From Bacteroidota bacterium (lineage in GTDB: Bacteria; Bacteroidota; Bacteroidia; Flavobacteriales; Flavobacteriaceae): a stretch of DNA of 64,000 bases. The notes below the pieces were generated by a model. That model searched no databases. It was not told the DNA's origin and saw only the letters and a program-made list of their open reading frames with translations. How positions within the stretch are numbered: position 1 is the first letter of the stretch; the number at the start of each line of letters is the position of its first letter. The translations under genes were made by a program, and so were the position numbers. The stretch lies in the NCBI GenBank assembly GCA_947447375.1, contig CANFJB010000008.1, positions 1-64,000 of the forward strand, read 5' to 3'. Positions 16,437 to 27,955 of the stretch are shown here, in pieces.

Positions 16437-16634
16437 ATGACAAAAGTTTTTAATTATATAAACGAAGCATTTGATGAATTAAAATCAAATGTAACTTGGC
16501 CAGAGTGGGAAGAAGTACAACGTCTTACGATTGTTGTAGCTGTTTTTTCAGTTCTATTCTCCTTGGCAACATGGGGAGTAGATGAAATTTTTGCAAAAAC
16601 TTTGGAAGGATTCTTTAATTGGATAAAAGCTTAA
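16437..16634 (+). CDS. secE: Protein translocase subunit SecE
   Basis: The 65-residue protein is the short single-span form of SecE, an essential part of the SecYEG channel in the inner membrane. The amphipathic stretch KSNVTWPEWEEVQRLT is the conserved cytosolic helix before the membrane segment IVVAVFSVLFSLATWGVDEIF. It follows tRNA-Trp by about 20 bases and precedes nusG by 10, the order conserved across bacteria. No separate promoter is seen, so it probably shares a transcript with tRNA-Trp or with read-through from tuf. Size is normal for the phylum. Confidence 0.95.
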   Translation: MTKVFNYINEAFDELKSNVTWPEWEEVQRLTIVVAVFSVLFSLATWGVDEIFAKTLEGFFNWIKA

Positions 16635-16644
16635 ATACCTTACG

Positions 16645-17196
16645 ATGGCAGATAATAATGTGAAAAAATGGTATGTTGTTAGAGCGGTAAGCGGGCAAGA
16701 AAACAAAGTTAAAGCTTACATCGAAAACGAAATTAATAGACTTGGTATGGGCGATTATATCTCTCAAGTTCTTGTTCCTACTGAAAAAGTAGTAACTGTA
16801 AAGGATGGGAAGAAAATCGTAAAAGACAAAGTTTATTTTTCGGGTTATGTAATGATTGAAGCTAACCTTGCTGGTGAAATACCCCATATTATTAAATCAA
16901 TCTCAGGAGTAATTGGATTCCTAGGTGAAGTTAAGGGTGGAGACCCTGTTCCATTGCGACTTTCTGAAGTAAACAGAATGTTAGGTAAAGTAGATGAATT
17001 AGCAGTTACTGTTGATGCACAATCGATACCATACAATGTGGGCGAAACTATTAAGGTAATTGACGGTCCTTTTAACGGTTTCAATGGAACTGTTGAGAAA
17101 GTTAATGAAGAAAAGCGTAAACTTGAAGTAATGGTTAAAATTTTCGGAAGAAAGACGCCATTAGAATTGAGCTTTATGCAAGTTGAAAAAGTATAA
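16645..17196 (+). CDS. nusG: Transcription termination/antitermination protein NusG
   Basis: The 183-residue protein has the NGN domain (KKWYVVRAVSGQENKVKAYIENEI, residues about 6-110) and a C-terminal KOW domain (VGETIKVIDGPFNGFNGTVEKVNEEKRKLEVMVKIFGRKTPLELSF). NusG binds the clamp of RNA polymerase and affects pausing, Rho termination and coupling to the ribosome. It lies between secE and rplK in the standard order. Length is normal and there is no insertion between the two domains. The next gene follows after 68 bases. Confidence 0.97.
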   Translation: MADNNVKKWYVVRAVSGQENKVKAYIENEINRLGMGDYISQVLVPTEKVVTVKDGKKIVKDKVYFSGYVMIEANLAGEIPHIIKSISGVIGFLGEVKGGDPVPLRLSEVNRMLGKVDELAVTVDAQSIPYNVGETIKVIDGPFNGFNGTVEKVNEEKRKLEVMVKIFGRKTPLELSFMQVEKV

Positions 17197-17264
17197 TTTT
17201 TGTTACACTATAATAAACCACATTATTCGCTTCCAATGTTTGATGTGTTAAATTTTTAAAAAAA

Positions 17265-17702
17265 ATGGCTAAAGAGATTAGTAAAGTAGTTAAACTACAA
17301 GTTAAGGGAGGTGCTGCGAACCCGTCGCCACCGGTTGGACCTGCTTTAGGTGCTGCTGGAGTTAATATCATGGAGTTCTGTAAGCAATTTAATGCTAGAA
17401 CACAAGATAAACCCGGCAAAGTTTGCCCAGTGCAAATAACAGTGTATAAAGACAAATCTTTTGATTTTGTTATTAAAACTCCACCTGCTGCTATTCAATT
17501 AATGGATGCTGCAAAGCTAAAGTCTGGATCTGGTGAGCCTAATCGTAAAAAAGTAGCTAACGTTACTTGGGATGTGATTAGAACTATAGCAGAGGACAAA
17601 ATGGTTGATTTAAATGCATTCACTATCGAGGCTGCTATGAGCATGATCGCGGGAACAGCTAGATCTATGGGTATAACTGTAACAGGAGACGCTCCTTTTT
17701 AA
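17265..17702 (+). CDS. rplK: 50S ribosomal protein uL11
   Basis: The 145-residue protein matches uL11, with the N-terminal [34 protein letters not shown] including the proline pair that faces thiopeptide antibiotics, and the C-terminal rRNA-binding domain ending in [10 protein letters not shown]. It lies at the GTPase-associated centre and is needed for factor function and for RelA activation. It heads the rplKAJL group; rplA starts 13 bases after its stop. In other bacteria uL1 represses this pair by binding the leader; no clear copy of such a site was identified in the 68-base spacer. Confidence 0.98.
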   Translation: MAKEISKVVKLQVKGGAANPSPPVGPALGAAGVNIMEFCKQFNARTQDKPGKVCPVQITVYKDKSFDFVIKTPPAAIQLMDAAKLKSGSGEPNRKKVANVTWDVIRTIAEDKMVDLNAFTIEAAMSMIAGTARSMGITVTGDAPF

Positions 17703-17715
17703 TTAAAAAAAAGAC

Positions 17716-18405
17716 ATGGCAAAATTGACAAAAAAGCAAAAAGAGGCTGCTTCAAAAATTGACAAGAACAAATTATACTCTTTAAAAGATGCTGCGGCAT
17801 TAATTAAAGTAGTTGCTTCTGCAAAATTTGATGAGTCTGTTGATATCGCAGTACGTTTAGGAGTAGATCCTAGAAAAGCGAATCAAATGGTAAGAGGTGT
17901 GGTAACATTACCTCATGGAACTGGTAAAGACGTTAAAGTATTAGCATTGGTTACTCCAGATAAAGAAGCGGAAGCTACTGCAGCTGGTGCAGACTATGTA
18001 GGTCTTGACGATTATTTACAAAAAATTAAAGACGGTTGGACAGATGTTGATGTTATCATCACTATGCCTGCTATTATGGGTAAATTAGGTCCATTAGGTC
18101 GTGTATTAGGACCTCGTGGTTTAATGCCAAACCCTAAAACAGGAACTGTAACTATGGAAATAGGAAAAGCTGTTCAAGAAGTGAAAGCGGGTAAAATCGA
18201 CTTTAAAGTTGATAAAACAGGAATTATTCACGCTGGTATTGGTAAAATATCTTTCGAAGCTGATAAAATTGTTGACAACGCTCACGAAATTATTCAAACA
18301 TTAATCAAACTTAAGCCAACTGCTGCTAAAGGAACTTACATTAAAAGTATTTACCTTACAAGCACAATGAGTCCTGCAATTGCATTGGATCCTAAAGCAG
18401 TATAA
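17716..18405 (+). CDS. rplA: 50S ribosomal protein uL1
   Basis: The 229-residue protein matches uL1. Clear segments are [24 protein letters not shown], the [28 protein letters not shown] signature of the interdomain region, and the C-terminal [20 protein letters not shown]. uL1 forms the mobile stalk beside the E site and in many bacteria represses its own operon. It follows rplK by 13 bases and precedes rplJ by 20, all in one transcript. Length and domain order are normal. Confidence 0.98.
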   Translation: MAKLTKKQKEAASKIDKNKLYSLKDAAALIKVVASAKFDESVDIAVRLGVDPRKANQMVRGVVTLPHGTGKDVKVLALVTPDKEAEATAAGADYVGLDDYLQKIKDGWTDVDVIITMPAIMGKLGPLGRVLGPRGLMPNPKTGTVTMEIGKAVQEVKAGKIDFKVDKTGIIHAGIGKISFEADKIVDNAHEIIQTLIKLKPTAAKGTYIKSIYLTSTMSPAIALDPKAV

Positions 18406-18425
18406 GTAGTTATAAAACTTTTAGT

Positions 18426-18920
18426 ATGACTAGAGAAGAAAAATCAATCGCGATTGAAAATTTAACTGCACAGTTAGCAAGTTCAAATATTGTTTATTTA
18501 GCAGATATTTCTGGCTTAGATGCAGAATTAACTTCTAACCTAAGAAGAGCTTGCTTTAAAGCAGGTATCAAATTAGAGGTTGTTAAAAACACCTTGCTTG
18601 CAAAAGCAATGGAGGCTTCTGATAATGACTACGGAGATTTACCTGCTACATTAACAGGTAATACTTCAATCTTTCTTGCAGATGTAGCTAATGCTCCTGC
18701 AAAAATTATGAAGGAATTCCGTAAGAAAGCAGATAAGCCTTTGTTAAAAGGAGCTTATATCAATTCTGAAGTTTATATTGGAGATAATTTATTAGATTCA
18801 TTAGCATCACTTAAATCTAAAGAAGAAGTTATTGGAGAAATCATTGGATTACTTCAATCTCCTGCACAAAGAGTTATTTCAGCTCTTTTAAACCAATTCA
18901 AAAACGAAGAGGTAGCTTAA
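18426..18920 (+). CDS. rplJ: 50S ribosomal protein uL10
   Basis: The 164-residue protein matches uL10, the base of the L7/L12 stalk. The N-terminal rRNA-binding domain is MTREEKSIAIENLTAQLASSN with the later VVKNTLLAKAME, and the C-terminal helix that carries the L12 dimers is the segment ending in VISALLNQFKNEE. It follows rplA by 20 bases. A 116-base AT-rich spacer separates it from rplL, longer than the other gaps in this group, and holds one copy of a short repeat. Confidence 0.97.
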   Translation: MTREEKSIAIENLTAQLASSNIVYLADISGLDAELTSNLRRACFKAGIKLEVVKNTLLAKAMEASDNDYGDLPATLTGNTSIFLADVANAPAKIMKEFRKKADKPLLKGAYINSEVYIGDNLLDSLASLKSKEEVIGEIIGLLQSPAQRVISALLNQFKNEEVA

Positions 18921-18930
18921 TATTTTAGAA

Positions 18931-18950
18931 TTTAGATTTCTGATTTCAGA
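18931..18950. repeat. Short repeat in the rplJ-rplL spacer
   Basis: TTTAGATTTCTGATTTCAGA matches the word at 14917-14936 at 18 of 20 positions. The rest of the spacer (18951-19036) is AT-rich with no clear hairpin. Confidence 0.6.
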
Positions 18951-19036
18951 TTTCTTAATACTATTAAAAAAAAGCACATTAAAACGCGCACATTAATAAA
19001 TTATATTTTACAAATCATTTTAAAACGATAGAAAAA

Positions 19037-19411
19037 ATGGCAGATTTGAAACAATTCGCAGAACAATTAGTTAACTTAACAGTTAAAGAAGTTAACGATT
19101 TAGCAACAATATTAAAAGATGAGTACGGAATCGAACCAGCTGCTGCAGCTGTAGTAGTTTCTGGAGGAGGTAGCGGAGAAGCTGCAGCTGAAAGCGCTCA
19201 ATCTGAATTTACAGTTATGTTAAAAGAAGCTGGTGCTTCTAAATTAGCTGTAGTTAAATTAGTAAAAGAACTTACAGGTTTAGGTTTGAAAGAAGCTAAA
19301 GACGTAGTTGATAGCGCTCCAAGTGCTGTTAAAGAAGGAGTTTCTAAAGAAGAAGCAGAAGGTCTTAAGAAAGCTTTAGAAGAAGCTGGAGCTGTAGTAG
19401 AACTTAAATAG
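19037..19411 (+). CDS. rplL: 50S ribosomal protein bL12 (L7/L12)
   Basis: The 124-residue acidic protein has the three parts of bL12: an N-terminal dimerisation helix pair ([31 protein letters not shown]), a short Ala/Gly-rich hinge ([19 protein letters not shown]) and the C-terminal factor-binding domain with [24 protein letters not shown]. It recruits translation GTPases to the ribosome. It needs several copies per ribosome, which fits a strong hairpin right after the gene that could reduce transcription into rpoB. Length is normal. Confidence 0.98.
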   Translation: MADLKQFAEQLVNLTVKEVNDLATILKDEYGIEPAAAAVVVSGGGSGEAAAESAQSEFTVMLKEAGASKLAVVKLVKELTGLGLKEAKDVVDSAPSAVKEGVSKEEAEGLKKALEEAGAVVELK

Positions 19412-19433
19412 TTTTACCCGGTTTTGAGAACTA

Positions 19434-19476
19434 GGTTTAGGTCTTGGATTAACGTCCAATGACCTAAACCATTTTT
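19434..19476 (+). terminator. Long hairpin with T run between rplL and rpoB (attenuator-like)
   Basis: GGTTTAGGTC TTGGA (19434-19448) pairs with TCCAA T GACCTAAACC (19455-19470), 15 base pairs with a single bulged T and a 6-base loop, followed by ATTTTT. It matches the rplL-rpoB attenuator position known in enterobacteria. Confidence 0.8.
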
Positions 19477-19479
19477 CGT

Positions 19480-19507
19480 ATAATAAAATTATATCAAATT
19501 TTATTAT
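19480..19507. repeat. AT-only inverted repeat in the rplL-rpoB spacer
   Basis: ATAATAAAATT (19480-19490) and AATTTTATTAT (19497-19507) are perfect inverted copies around a 6-base loop. The remaining spacer to 19689 is AT-rich, with no gene and only a very short AGAGC/GCTCT pairing near 19567. Confidence 0.6.
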
Positions 19508-19689
19508 AAAATAGTTTAAAATACAAAAAGGTTATAAGTCAATACGATGAAAGAAAATCAATGAAAGAGCCCGCTCTGGAGTTATTTTTAAAGAGGTATT
19601 GATTATAAAAAGAAAGTATAGATTGTTTTATAAAATAAATAGTGTTTTACACAAAAAATTACTTTTTTTAATCAAAATTTTGTCCATTG

Positions 19690-22600
19690 ATGTTAACAAA
19701 TCAGACTGAAAGATTGAATTTTGCCTCAACAAAAAATATTCCTGACTATCCAGATTTTCTAGATGTTCAGGTTAAGTCGTTTAAAGATTTCTTCCAATTA
19801 GAAACTAAAACAGACGAAAGAGGCGATGAAGGTTTATACAATACCTTCATGGAAAACTTTCCAATAACAGATACAAGAAATAACTTTGTATTGGAATTCC
19901 TAGATTATTTTGTAGATCCACCTCGCTATACCATTCAAGAGTGTATAGAAAGAGGCCTAACTTATAGCGTGCCTTTAAAGGCTAGGCTAAAATTGTATTG
20001 TACAGATCCAGAACACGAGGATTTTGAAACAATTGTACAAGATGTTTATCTTGGAACAATTCCGTACATGACTCCAAGTGGTACTTTTGTAATCAATGGC
20101 GCTGAACGTGTTGTTGTTTCTCAATTGCACCGTTCTCCTGGAGTTTTCTTCGGTCAATCATTCCACGCAAACGGAACGAAACTGTATTCTGCAAGAGTTA
20201 TTCCTTTTAAAGGTTCTTGGATAGAATTTGCTACCGATATCAACAGCGTAATGTATGCTTATATCGATAGAAAGAAAAAATTACCTGTAACTACTCTTTT
20301 CCGTGCAATCGGATTTGAAAGAGATAAGGACATTCTTGAAATATTTGATCTTGCCGAAGAAATTAAAGTTTCTAAAGCGGGTCTTAAAAAATATATCGGA
20401 AGAAAATTAGCTGCGCGTGTATTGAATACATGGCACGAAGATTTCGTAGATGAAGATACCGGTGAGGTAGTTTCTATCGAAAGAAATGAAATTATATTAG
20501 ATAGAGATACTATTCTTGACAAAGAAAATGTGGAAGAAATTGTAGAATCTAATGTAAAATCTGTTTTGTTACACAAAGAAGATAATAATGTAGCTGACTA
20601 CTCTATTATACACAATACGTTACAAAAAGATCCAACAAACTCTGAAAAAGAAGCCGTTGAGCACATCTACAGACAATTGCGTAACGCAGAACCGCCTGAT
20701 GAAGAAACTGCTCGTGGTATTATAGATAAATTATTCTTCTCTGATCAACGTTATAACTTAGGTGAAGTTGGTCGTTATAGAATGAACAAAAAATTAGGTT
20801 TAAATATCCCAATGGAAAAGCAAGTCTTAACCAAAGAGGATATCATAACTATCGTTAAATATTTGATCGAATTGATCAACTCTAAAGCAGAGATTGATGA
20901 TATTGATCACTTATCTAACCGTCGTGTAAGAACTGTTGGAGAACAACTTTCTCAACAATTTGGTGTTGGTTTAGCTCGTATGGCTAGAACTATTAGAGAG
21001 AGAATGAACGTTAGAGATAACGAGGTGTTTACACCAATTGATTTGATTAATGCAAAAACATTATCATCAGTAATTAACTCTTTCTTTGGTACGAACCAAT
21101 TGTCTCAATTTATGGATCAAACGAATCCATTAGCTGAGATTACACACAAAAGAAGATTATCAGCCCTAGGACCAGGTGGACTTTCAAGAGAAAGAGCTGG
21201 ATTCGAGGTTCGTGACGTTCACTATACGCACTACGGACGTTTATGTCCAATTGAAACTCCTGAGGGACCAAACATTGGTTTGATTTCTTCACTTGGGGTT
21301 TATGCTAAAGTAAACGGAATGGGATTCATTGAAACTCCATACCGCGAAGTAAAAGAAGGAAAAGTAGACCTAAAAGCTACTCCTGTATATTTAAGTGCAG
21401 AAGAAGAAGAAGGTAAAATGATTGCTCAAGCAAATATCCAAATGGATGCTTCAGGTAAAATCACTGCCGATAATGTAATTGCTCGTCAGGAAGGTGACTT
21501 CCCAGTAATTCATCCATCACAAGTTGATTATACCGATGTAGCTCCAAATCAAATTGCTTCTATTTCGGCTTCGTTAATTCCATTCTTGGAACATGATGAT
21601 GCGAATAGAGCCTTGATGGGATCAAACATGATGCGTCAAGCGGTTCCTTTATTACGTCCAGAAGCACCAATTGTTGGTACTGGTTTAGAGCGCCAAGTTG
21701 CCTCTGATTCAAGAGTATTAATCAATGCTGAAGGTGACGGTACAGTTACTTATGTAGATGCAAATATCATCACAATTAAATACGACCGTTCTGATGCAGA
21801 ACGTATGGTTAGTTTTGAAGAAGATGAGAAAACATACAATTTAATTAAATTCAGAAAAACAAATCAAAGTTCAAGTATCAACCTTAAACCGATCGTTAGA
21901 AAAGGAGATAGAGTAGTTCTTGGACAAGTATTATCTGAAGGTTATGCAACTCAAAATGGAGAATTAGCTTTAGGTAGAAACCTAAAAGTAGCGTTCATGC
22001 CATGGAAAGGGTACAACTTCGAGGATGCGATTGTAATTTCTGAAAAAGTAGTTCGTGACGATATTTTTACCTCTATTCACATCGATGATTATTCATTGGA
22101 AGTGAGAGATACTAAATTAGGAAACGAAGAATTAACGAATGATATTCCAAACGTTAGTGAAGAAGCTACTAAAGATTTAGATGAAAATGGTATGATTAGA
22201 ATAGGTGCCGAAGTTAAACCTGGTGATATTCTAATTGGTAAAATTACCCCTAAAGGAGAATCAGATCCTACCCCTGAAGAGAAATTGCTTCGTGCTATCT
22301 TTGGAGATAAAGCAGGAGATGTAAAAGATGCTTCATTGAAAGCGTCACCTTCTTTACATGGAGTTGTTTTAGACAAAAAATTATTCGCAAGAGCGGTAAA
22401 AGATAAGCGTAAGCGTACTCAAGATAAAGATGCTTTAACAGCATTGGAAATGGAATTCGAAACTAAATTTGTTGAATTAAAAGACAAGTTAATCGATAAA
22501 CTTTTCAATATCGTTAATGGAAAAACTTCACAAGGAGTAATGAACGATTTAGGAGAAGAAGTTTTACCAAAAGGTAAAAAATACACTCAAAAAATGTTAA

Positions 22601-23502
22601 ACTCTGTTGAAGATTTTGCTCACTTAACAAAAGGTCAATGGGTTTCAGATGACGATACCAATAAAATGGTAAACGATTTGATCCATAACTACAAAATTAA
22701 GTTGAACGATTTACAAGGAAGCTTAAGAAGAGAGAAATTCACTATTACTGTAGGTGACGAATTACCAGCAGGAATCTTGAAATTAGCTAAAGTTTACATC
22801 GCTAAAAAACGTAAATTAAAAGTTGGGGATAAAATGGCGGGACGTCACGGTAACAAAGGTATTGTTGCACGTATTGTTCGTCATGAAGACATGCCTTTCT
22901 TAGAAGATGGAACTCCTGTTGATATCGTATTGAACCCACTTGGGGTACCTTCACGTATGAACATTGGTCAAATTTATGAAACTGTTTTAGGTTGGGCTGG
23001 ACAGAAATTAGGTAGAAAATATGCTACCCCAATTTTTGACGGTGCTACACTAGACCAAATTAATGAATTGACTGACGAAGCTGGAATTCCACGTTTCGGT
23101 CACACCCACCTTTATGATGGAGGTACTGGAGAACGTTTCCACCAAGCGGCAACAGTTGGAGTTATCTATATGTTGAAACTAGGTCACATGGTTGATGATA
23201 AGATGCACGCGCGTTCAATCGGACCATACTCATTAATTACGCAACAACCATTAGGAGGTAAAGCTCAATTTGGAGGTCAGCGTTTTGGAGAGATGGAGGT
23301 TTGGGCACTTGAAGCATATGGAGCATCAAGTACATTAAGAGAAATCTTGACAGTTAAATCTGATGATGTTATTGGTAGAGCGAAAACTTACGAGGCAATC
23401 GTAAAAGGAGAAACTATGCCAGAACCAGGTCTTCCAGAATCATTCAATGTATTAATGCACGAATTGAAAGGTCTAGGTTTAGACATCCGTTTAGAAGAAT
23501 AA
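19690..23502 (+). CDS. rpoB: DNA-directed RNA polymerase subunit beta
   Basis: The 1270-residue protein is the beta subunit. The start is taken at the ATG at 19690 rather than the TTG just before it. The rifampicin-binding region reads [20 protein letters not shown] followed by [19 protein letters not shown], with the Asp, His and Ser that mutate in resistant strains all in their sensitive state. The active-site region near the C-terminus ([11 protein letters not shown] and [24 protein letters not shown]) is intact. Lineage-specific insertions cannot be mapped without an alignment. A 278-base spacer with hairpins precedes it, and rpoC follows. Confidence 0.98.
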   Translation: MLTNQTERLNFASTKNIPDYPDFLDVQVKSFKDFFQLETKTDERGDEGLYNTFMENFPITDTRNNFVLEFLDYFVDPPRYTIQECIERGLTYSVPLKARLKLYCTDPEHEDFETIVQDVYLGTIPYMTPSGTFVINGAERVVVSQLHRSPGVFFGQSFHANGTKLYSARVIPFKGSWIEFATDINSVMYAYIDRKKKLPVTTLFRAIGFERDKDILEIFDLAEEIKVSKAGLKKYIGRKLAARVLNTWHEDFVDEDTGEVVSIERNEIILDRDTILDKENVEEIVESNVKSVLLHKEDNNVADYSIIHNTLQKDPTNSEKEAVEHIYRQLRNAEPPDEETARGIIDKLFFSDQRYNLGEVGRYRMNKKLGLNIPMEKQVLTKEDIITIVKYLIELINSKAEIDDIDHLSNRRVRTVGEQLSQQFGVGLARMARTIRERMNVRDNEVFTPIDLINAKTLSSVINSFFGTNQLSQFMDQTNPLAEITHKRRLSALGPGGLSRERAGFEVRDVHYTHYGRLCPIETPEGPNIGLISSLGVYAKVNGMGFIETPYREVKEGKVDLKATPVYLSAEEEEGKMIAQANIQMDASGKITADNVIARQEGDFPVIHPSQVDYTDVAPNQIASISASLIPFLEHDDANRALMGSNMMRQAVPLLRPEAPIVGTGLERQVASDSRVLINAEGDGTVTYVDANIITIKYDRSDAERMVSFEEDEKTYNLIKFRKTNQSSSINLKPIVRKGDRVVLGQVLSEGYATQNGELALGRNLKVAFMPWKGYNFEDAIVISEKVVRDDIFTSIHIDDYSLEVRDTKLGNEELTNDIPNVSEEATKDLDENGMIRIGAEVKPGDILIGKITPKGESDPTPEEKLLRAIFGDKAGDVKDASLKASPSLHGVVLDKKLFARAVKDKRKRTQDKDALTALEMEFETKFVELKDKLIDKLFNIVNGKTSQGVMNDLGEEVLPKGKKYTQKMLNSVEDFAHLTKGQWVSDDDTNKMVNDLIHNYKIKLNDLQGSLRREKFTITVGDELPAGILKLAKVYIAKKRKLKVGDKMAGRHGNKGIVARIVRHEDMPFLEDGTPVDIVLNPLGVPSRMNIGQIYETVLGWAGQKLGRKYATPIFDGATLDQINELTDEAGIPRFGHTHLYDGGTGERFHQAATVGVIYMLKLGHMVDDKMHARSIGPYSLITQQPLGGKAQFGGQRFGEMEVWALEAYGASSTLREILTVKSDDVIGRAKTYEAIVKGETMPEPGLPESFNVLMHELKGLGLDIRLEE

Positions 23503-23512
23503 AACAAATAAC

Positions 23513-23554
23513 AATTGACAATTGATAATGTATAATGATTATCAATTGTCAATT
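23513..23554. repeat. Perfect 17-bp inverted repeat between rpoB and rpoC
   Basis: AATTGACAATTGATAAT (23513-23529) and ATTATCAATTGTCAATT (23538-23554) are exact inverted copies around GTATAATG. Further partial copies of the word ATTATCAATT follow to about 23576. There is no T run, so it is not a normal terminator. Confidence 0.85.
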
Positions 23555-23588
23555 ATCCATTATCAATTATCAATTCAAGTTTTCAACT

Positions 23589-26500
23589 ATGATGAATAAT
23601 AGAAACAACAATAAAGATAAAAACCAAGTAGTTAGGTTTAATAAAATTACTATTGGATTAGCTTCTCCAGAATCGATCTTGGCTGAGTCAAGAGGTGAGG
23701 TTTTGAAACCAGAAACTATCAACTATAGAACGCATAAACCAGAACGTGACGGACTTTTCTGCGAAAGAATATTTGGACCTGTTAAAGATTTCGAATGTGC
23801 TTGTGGAAAATACAAAAGAATTCGTTACAAAGGGATTGTTTGTGACCGTTGTGGTGTTGAAGTAACTGAGAAAAAAGTACGTAGAGATAGAGTAGGACAC
23901 ATCAATTTAGTGGTGCCGATTGCTCACATTTGGTATTTCCGTTCTCTTCCAAACAAAATTGGTTATATCCTTGGGTTACCATCTAAGAAATTAGATATGA
24001 TTATTTACTACGAAAGATACGTAGTAATCCAAGCGGGTATTGCTAAAAATGCTGATGGAGAACCATTAGAAAGATTGGACTTTTTAACAGAAGAAGAGTA
24101 TCTAAATATTTTAGAAACTTTACCTGCTGACAATCAATATTTAGACGATTTTGATCCTAATAAATTTGTTGCCAAAATGGGAGCAGAGTGTATTATGGAC
24201 TTATTAGCGCGCATCGATTTAGATGAATTGTCTTATGATTTAAGACATAAAGCAAATAACGAAACGTCTAAACAACGTAAAACAGAAGCATTAAAAAGAT
24301 TACAAGTTGTAGAATCTTTCCGTGAGTCTAACTTGAACCGTGAGAATCGTCCGGAGTGGATGATTATGAAAGTAGTTCCAGTTATTCCACCAGAATTACG
24401 TCCGCTTGTGCCTCTTGATGGTGGTCGTTTTGCTACTTCAGATTTAAATGATTTGTACCGTCGTGTAATTATACGTAACAACCGTTTGAAAAGATTAATG
24501 GAGATTAAAGCTCCAGAAGTTATCTTGAGAAACGAAAAACGTATGTTGCAAGAGTCTGTAGATTCCCTTTTTGATAATACAAGAAAAGCATCTGCAGTAA
24601 AAACAGAATCTAACCGACCTTTAAAATCTTTATCAGATTCATTGAAAGGTAAACAAGGACGTTTCCGTCAGAACTTATTAGGAAAACGTGTAGATTATTC
24701 TGCTCGTTCGGTAATTGTTGTTGGACCTGAATTGAAATTATTCGAATGCGGTATCCCTAAAGATATGGCAGCTGAGTTATACAAACCTTTCGTTATCCGT
24801 AAATTGATAGAAAGAGGAATTGTAAAAACAGTAAAATCGGCTAAGAAAATAATTGACAAAAAAGAGCCTGTAGTTTGGGATATCCTTGAAAATGTAATTA
24901 AAGGACACCCAATCTTACTGAATCGTGCTCCTACTTTGCACAGATTAGGTATTCAAGCATTCCAACCAAAATTAATTGAAGGTAAAGCAATACAATTGCA
25001 CCCTTTAGTTTGTACGGCGTTCAACGCGGATTTTGATGGGGATCAAATGGCGGTTCACTTACCGTTAGGACCAGAAGCTATTTTGGAAGCACAATTATTA
25101 ATGTTGGCTTCTCACAATATCTTGAATCCTGCCAATGGTGCTCCGATTACTGTACCTTCTCAAGACATGGTATTGGGTCTTTATTATATGACCAAAGAAA
25201 GAATTTCTACTCCAGAACATATGATTTTAGGTCAAGACTTAACTTTCTATTCTGCTGAAGAAGTAAACATTGCCTTAAATGAAGGTAAATTAGAATTGAA
25301 CGCTCGTGTGAAAATCCGTGCAAAAGATTTTAATGAAAATGGAGAATTAGTATATAAAATTATCCAAACAACTGCAGGTCGTGTACTATTTAATGAAGTA
25401 GTTCCTGAAGCAGCTGGATATATCAATGATGTATTAACTAAGAAAAACCTTAGAGATATTATCGGACATGTATTAAGCGTAACTGATGTTCCTACAACAG
25501 CTGCGTTCCTTGATAACATGAAAGATATGGGTTATAAATTTGCCTTCAAAGGTGGATTATCATTCTCTCTTGGTGATATTAGAATTCCAGAACAAAAAAC
25601 AAAATTAATTGCAGACGCTAGAGAACAAGTTGATGGTATTTCTGCAAATTATAATATGGGACTTATTACCAATAACGAGCGTTACAACCAAGTTATTGAC
25701 GTGTGGACTTCTGCAAATGCCCAACTTACAGAATTAGCAATGAAAAACATTAGAGAAGACCAACAAGGTTTCAACTCGGTGTATATGATGCTTGACTCTG
25801 GAGCAAGGGGATCTAAAGAGCAAATCCGTCAGTTAACAGGTATGCGTGGTTTGATGGCTAAGCCTAAAAAATCTACTGCCGGTGGTGGAGAAATTATTGA
25901 AAACCCGATTCTTTCTAACTTTAAAGAAGGACTTTCGATTTTAGAATATTTCATTTCTACTCACGGTGCTCGTAAAGGACTTGCGGATACAGCGTTAAAA
26001 ACTGCCGATGCGGGTTACTTAACAAGAAGATTACATGACGTTTCTCAAGACGTAATTGTAAATATTGATGACTGTGGAACCCTTAGAGGTGTTGAAGTTT
26101 CTGCATTGAAAAAGAATGAAGAAATTGTTGAAACTCTAGGAGAAAGAATCTTAGGTCGTGTAGCATTACAAGACGTTATCAATCCTATGACTAATGAAGT
26201 ATTAGTAAAAGGAGGAGAGCAAATTGTTGAAGCAACTATGCGTTTAATTGAAGCTTCTCCAATAGAGAAAGTGGAAGTTCGTTCGCCACTAGTTTGTGAA
26301 GCTACTAAAGGAATTTGTGCTAAATGTTACGGAAGAAACTTAGCAACTGGAAAAATGACTCAGAGAGGTGAGGCTGTAGGTGTAATTGCTGCACAGTCAA
26401 TTGGTGAGCCAGGTACACAGTTAACATTACGTACATTCCACGTAGGTGGGGTTGCGGGTGGAATTTCTGAAGAATCAAGCATCTTAGCTAAATTCAACGG

Positions 26501-27899
26501 TCGTCTAGAAATAGAAGATTTAAAAACTGTAAAAGGAGAAGATTTAGATGGTCAAGCAGTTGATATTGTAATCTCACGTTCTACAGAATTGAAATTAATA
26601 GACATTAAAACAGGTATCCTATTAGCTACTAATAACATCCCTTACGGATCTAGCATTTATGTTAAAGACGGTCAAGAAGTTGCAAAAGGAGAAGTTATCT
26701 GTAAATGGGATCCCTATAATGGAGTTATTATTTCTGAATTTACTGGTAAAATTGCTTACGAAGATTTAGAGCAAGGACAATCATTTGTGGTTGAAATTGA
26801 TGAGCAAACAGGATTCCAAGAAAAAGTAATTTCTGAAGGAAGAAACAAAAAATTAATTCCTACTTTATTGATTTACGGTAAAGATAATGAGTTAATCCGT
26901 TCTTATAACTTACCAGTTGGAGCCCACTTAATGGTTGACAACGGTGAGAAAATTAAAGCAGGTAAGATTTTAGTAAAAATCCCACGTAGATCTTCAAAAT
27001 CTGGAGATATCACAGGAGGTTTACCAAGAATTACAGAGTTGTTAGAAGCTCGTAATCCATCTAACCCAGCGGTAGTTTCAGAAATAGACGGGGTGGTAAC
27101 TTTCGGAAAAGTAAAAAGAGGTAACCGTGAAATTATCATAGAATCTAAATTTGGTGAGGTTAAGAAATACTTAGTAAAACTTTCAAGCCAAATCTTAGTT
27201 CAAGAAAACGACTTTGTACGTGCAGGAGTTCCATTATCTGATGGAGCAATTACACCAGACGATATCTTAAGAATTAAAGGGCCAGCTGCTGTTCAACAGT
27301 ATCTAGTGAATGAAATTCAAGAGGTTTACCGTTTACAAGGGGTGAAAATTAACGACAAACACTTTGAAGTGGTGATCCGTCAAATGATGCGTAAAGTATT
27401 AGTTGAAGATCCAGGAGATACGTTATTCTTAGAAGATCAATTAATTCATACTAAAGACTTTATCGTTGAAAATGATAAACTTTACGGAATGAAAGTAGTT
27501 GAAGACGCTGGGGATTCGCAAAACTTGAAACCAGGACAAATTGTTTCTCCTCGTCAATTGCGTGATGAAAATTCACTATTGAAACGTAACGATCAGAATT
27601 TAGTGGTAGCTCGTGATGTAATCACTGCAACTGCAACTCCAGTACTTCAAGGTATTACGAGAGCATCGTTACAAACGAAATCATTTATTTCTGCAGCATC
27701 ATTCCAAGAAACGACCAAAGTATTAAACGAAGCAGCAGTAGCTGGTAAAGTGGACGACTTAGAAGGATTGAAAGAGAATGTTATTGTAGGACATAGAATT
27801 CCAGCTGGAACTGGTATGAGAGAATACGATCATACTATTGTAGGTTCTAAAGAAGAATTCAATGAAATGATGTCAACAAAAGAAGAATACAATTATTAA
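23589..27899 (+). CDS. rpoC: DNA-directed RNA polymerase subunit beta'
   Basis: The start is taken at the ATG at 23589 ([17 protein letters not shown]), because the longer frame from 23535 would translate the repeat hairpin. The product is 1436 residues. The N-terminal zinc ribbon is [20 protein letters not shown], and the catalytic magnesium loop is NADFDGDQM. The second zinc site is formed by cysteines in [16 protein letters not shown] and an earlier Cys (DDCGTLRG). The C-terminus contains the conserved GVTRASLQ-like run [24 protein letters not shown]. It forms the catalytic core with beta and ends in a hairpin terminator at 27903. Confidence 0.98.
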   Translation: MMNNRNNNKDKNQVVRFNKITIGLASPESILAESRGEVLKPETINYRTHKPERDGLFCERIFGPVKDFECACGKYKRIRYKGIVCDRCGVEVTEKKVRRDRVGHINLVVPIAHIWYFRSLPNKIGYILGLPSKKLDMIIYYERYVVIQAGIAKNADGEPLERLDFLTEEEYLNILETLPADNQYLDDFDPNKFVAKMGAECIMDLLARIDLDELSYDLRHKANNETSKQRKTEALKRLQVVESFRESNLNRENRPEWMIMKVVPVIPPELRPLVPLDGGRFATSDLNDLYRRVIIRNNRLKRLMEIKAPEVILRNEKRMLQESVDSLFDNTRKASAVKTESNRPLKSLSDSLKGKQGRFRQNLLGKRVDYSARSVIVVGPELKLFECGIPKDMAAELYKPFVIRKLIERGIVKTVKSAKKIIDKKEPVVWDILENVIKGHPILLNRAPTLHRLGIQAFQPKLIEGKAIQLHPLVCTAFNADFDGDQMAVHLPLGPEAILEAQLLMLASHNILNPANGAPITVPSQDMVLGLYYMTKERISTPEHMILGQDLTFYSAEEVNIALNEGKLELNARVKIRAKDFNENGELVYKIIQTTAGRVLFNEVVPEAAGYINDVLTKKNLRDIIGHVLSVTDVPTTAAFLDNMKDMGYKFAFKGGLSFSLGDIRIPEQKTKLIADAREQVDGISANYNMGLITNNERYNQVIDVWTSANAQLTELAMKNIREDQQGFNSVYMMLDSGARGSKEQIRQLTGMRGLMAKPKKSTAGGGEIIENPILSNFKEGLSILEYFISTHGARKGLADTALKTADAGYLTRRLHDVSQDVIVNIDDCGTLRGVEVSALKKNEEIVETLGERILGRVALQDVINPMTNEVLVKGGEQIVEATMRLIEASPIEKVEVRSPLVCEATKGICAKCYGRNLATGKMTQRGEAVGVIAAQSIGEPGTQLTLRTFHVGGVAGGISEESSILAKFNGRLEIEDLKTVKGEDLDGQAVDIVISRSTELKLIDIKTGILLATNNIPYGSSIYVKDGQEVAKGEVICKWDPYNGVIISEFTGKIAYEDLEQGQSFVVEIDEQTGFQEKVISEGRNKKLIPTLLIYGKDNELIRSYNLPVGAHLMVDNGEKIKAGKILVKIPRRSSKSGDITGGLPRITELLEARNPSNPAVVSEIDGVVTFGKVKRGNREIIIESKFGEVKKYLVKLSSQILVQENDFVRAGVPLSDGAITPDDILRIKGPAAVQQYLVNEIQEVYRLQGVKINDKHFEVVIRQMMRKVLVEDPGDTLFLEDQLIHTKDFIVENDKLYGMKVVEDAGDSQNLKPGQIVSPRQLRDENSLLKRNDQNLVVARDVITATATPVLQGITRASLQTKSFISAASFQETTKVLNEAAVAGKVDDLEGLKENVIVGHRIPAGTGMREYDHTIVGSKEEFNEMMSTKEEYNY

Positions 27900-27902
27900 T
27901 TC

Positions 27903-27944
27903 AAAAGTGAAAGGTTTAATTATTTTAGATCTTTCACTTTTTTT
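27903..27944 (+). terminator. Terminator after rpoC
   Basis: AAAAGTGAAAG (27903-27913) pairs with CTTTCACTTTT (27931-27941), followed by further T. The DUF3467 gene starts 15 bases later, so it depends on read-through or an unseen promoter. Confidence 0.85.
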
Positions 27945-27955
27945 ACCATTTTAAT

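Noticed and set aside
23535-23588. 18-residue extension of rpoC
   Set aside because: It would translate the inverted-repeat spacer; the conserved protein begins after the ATG at 23589.
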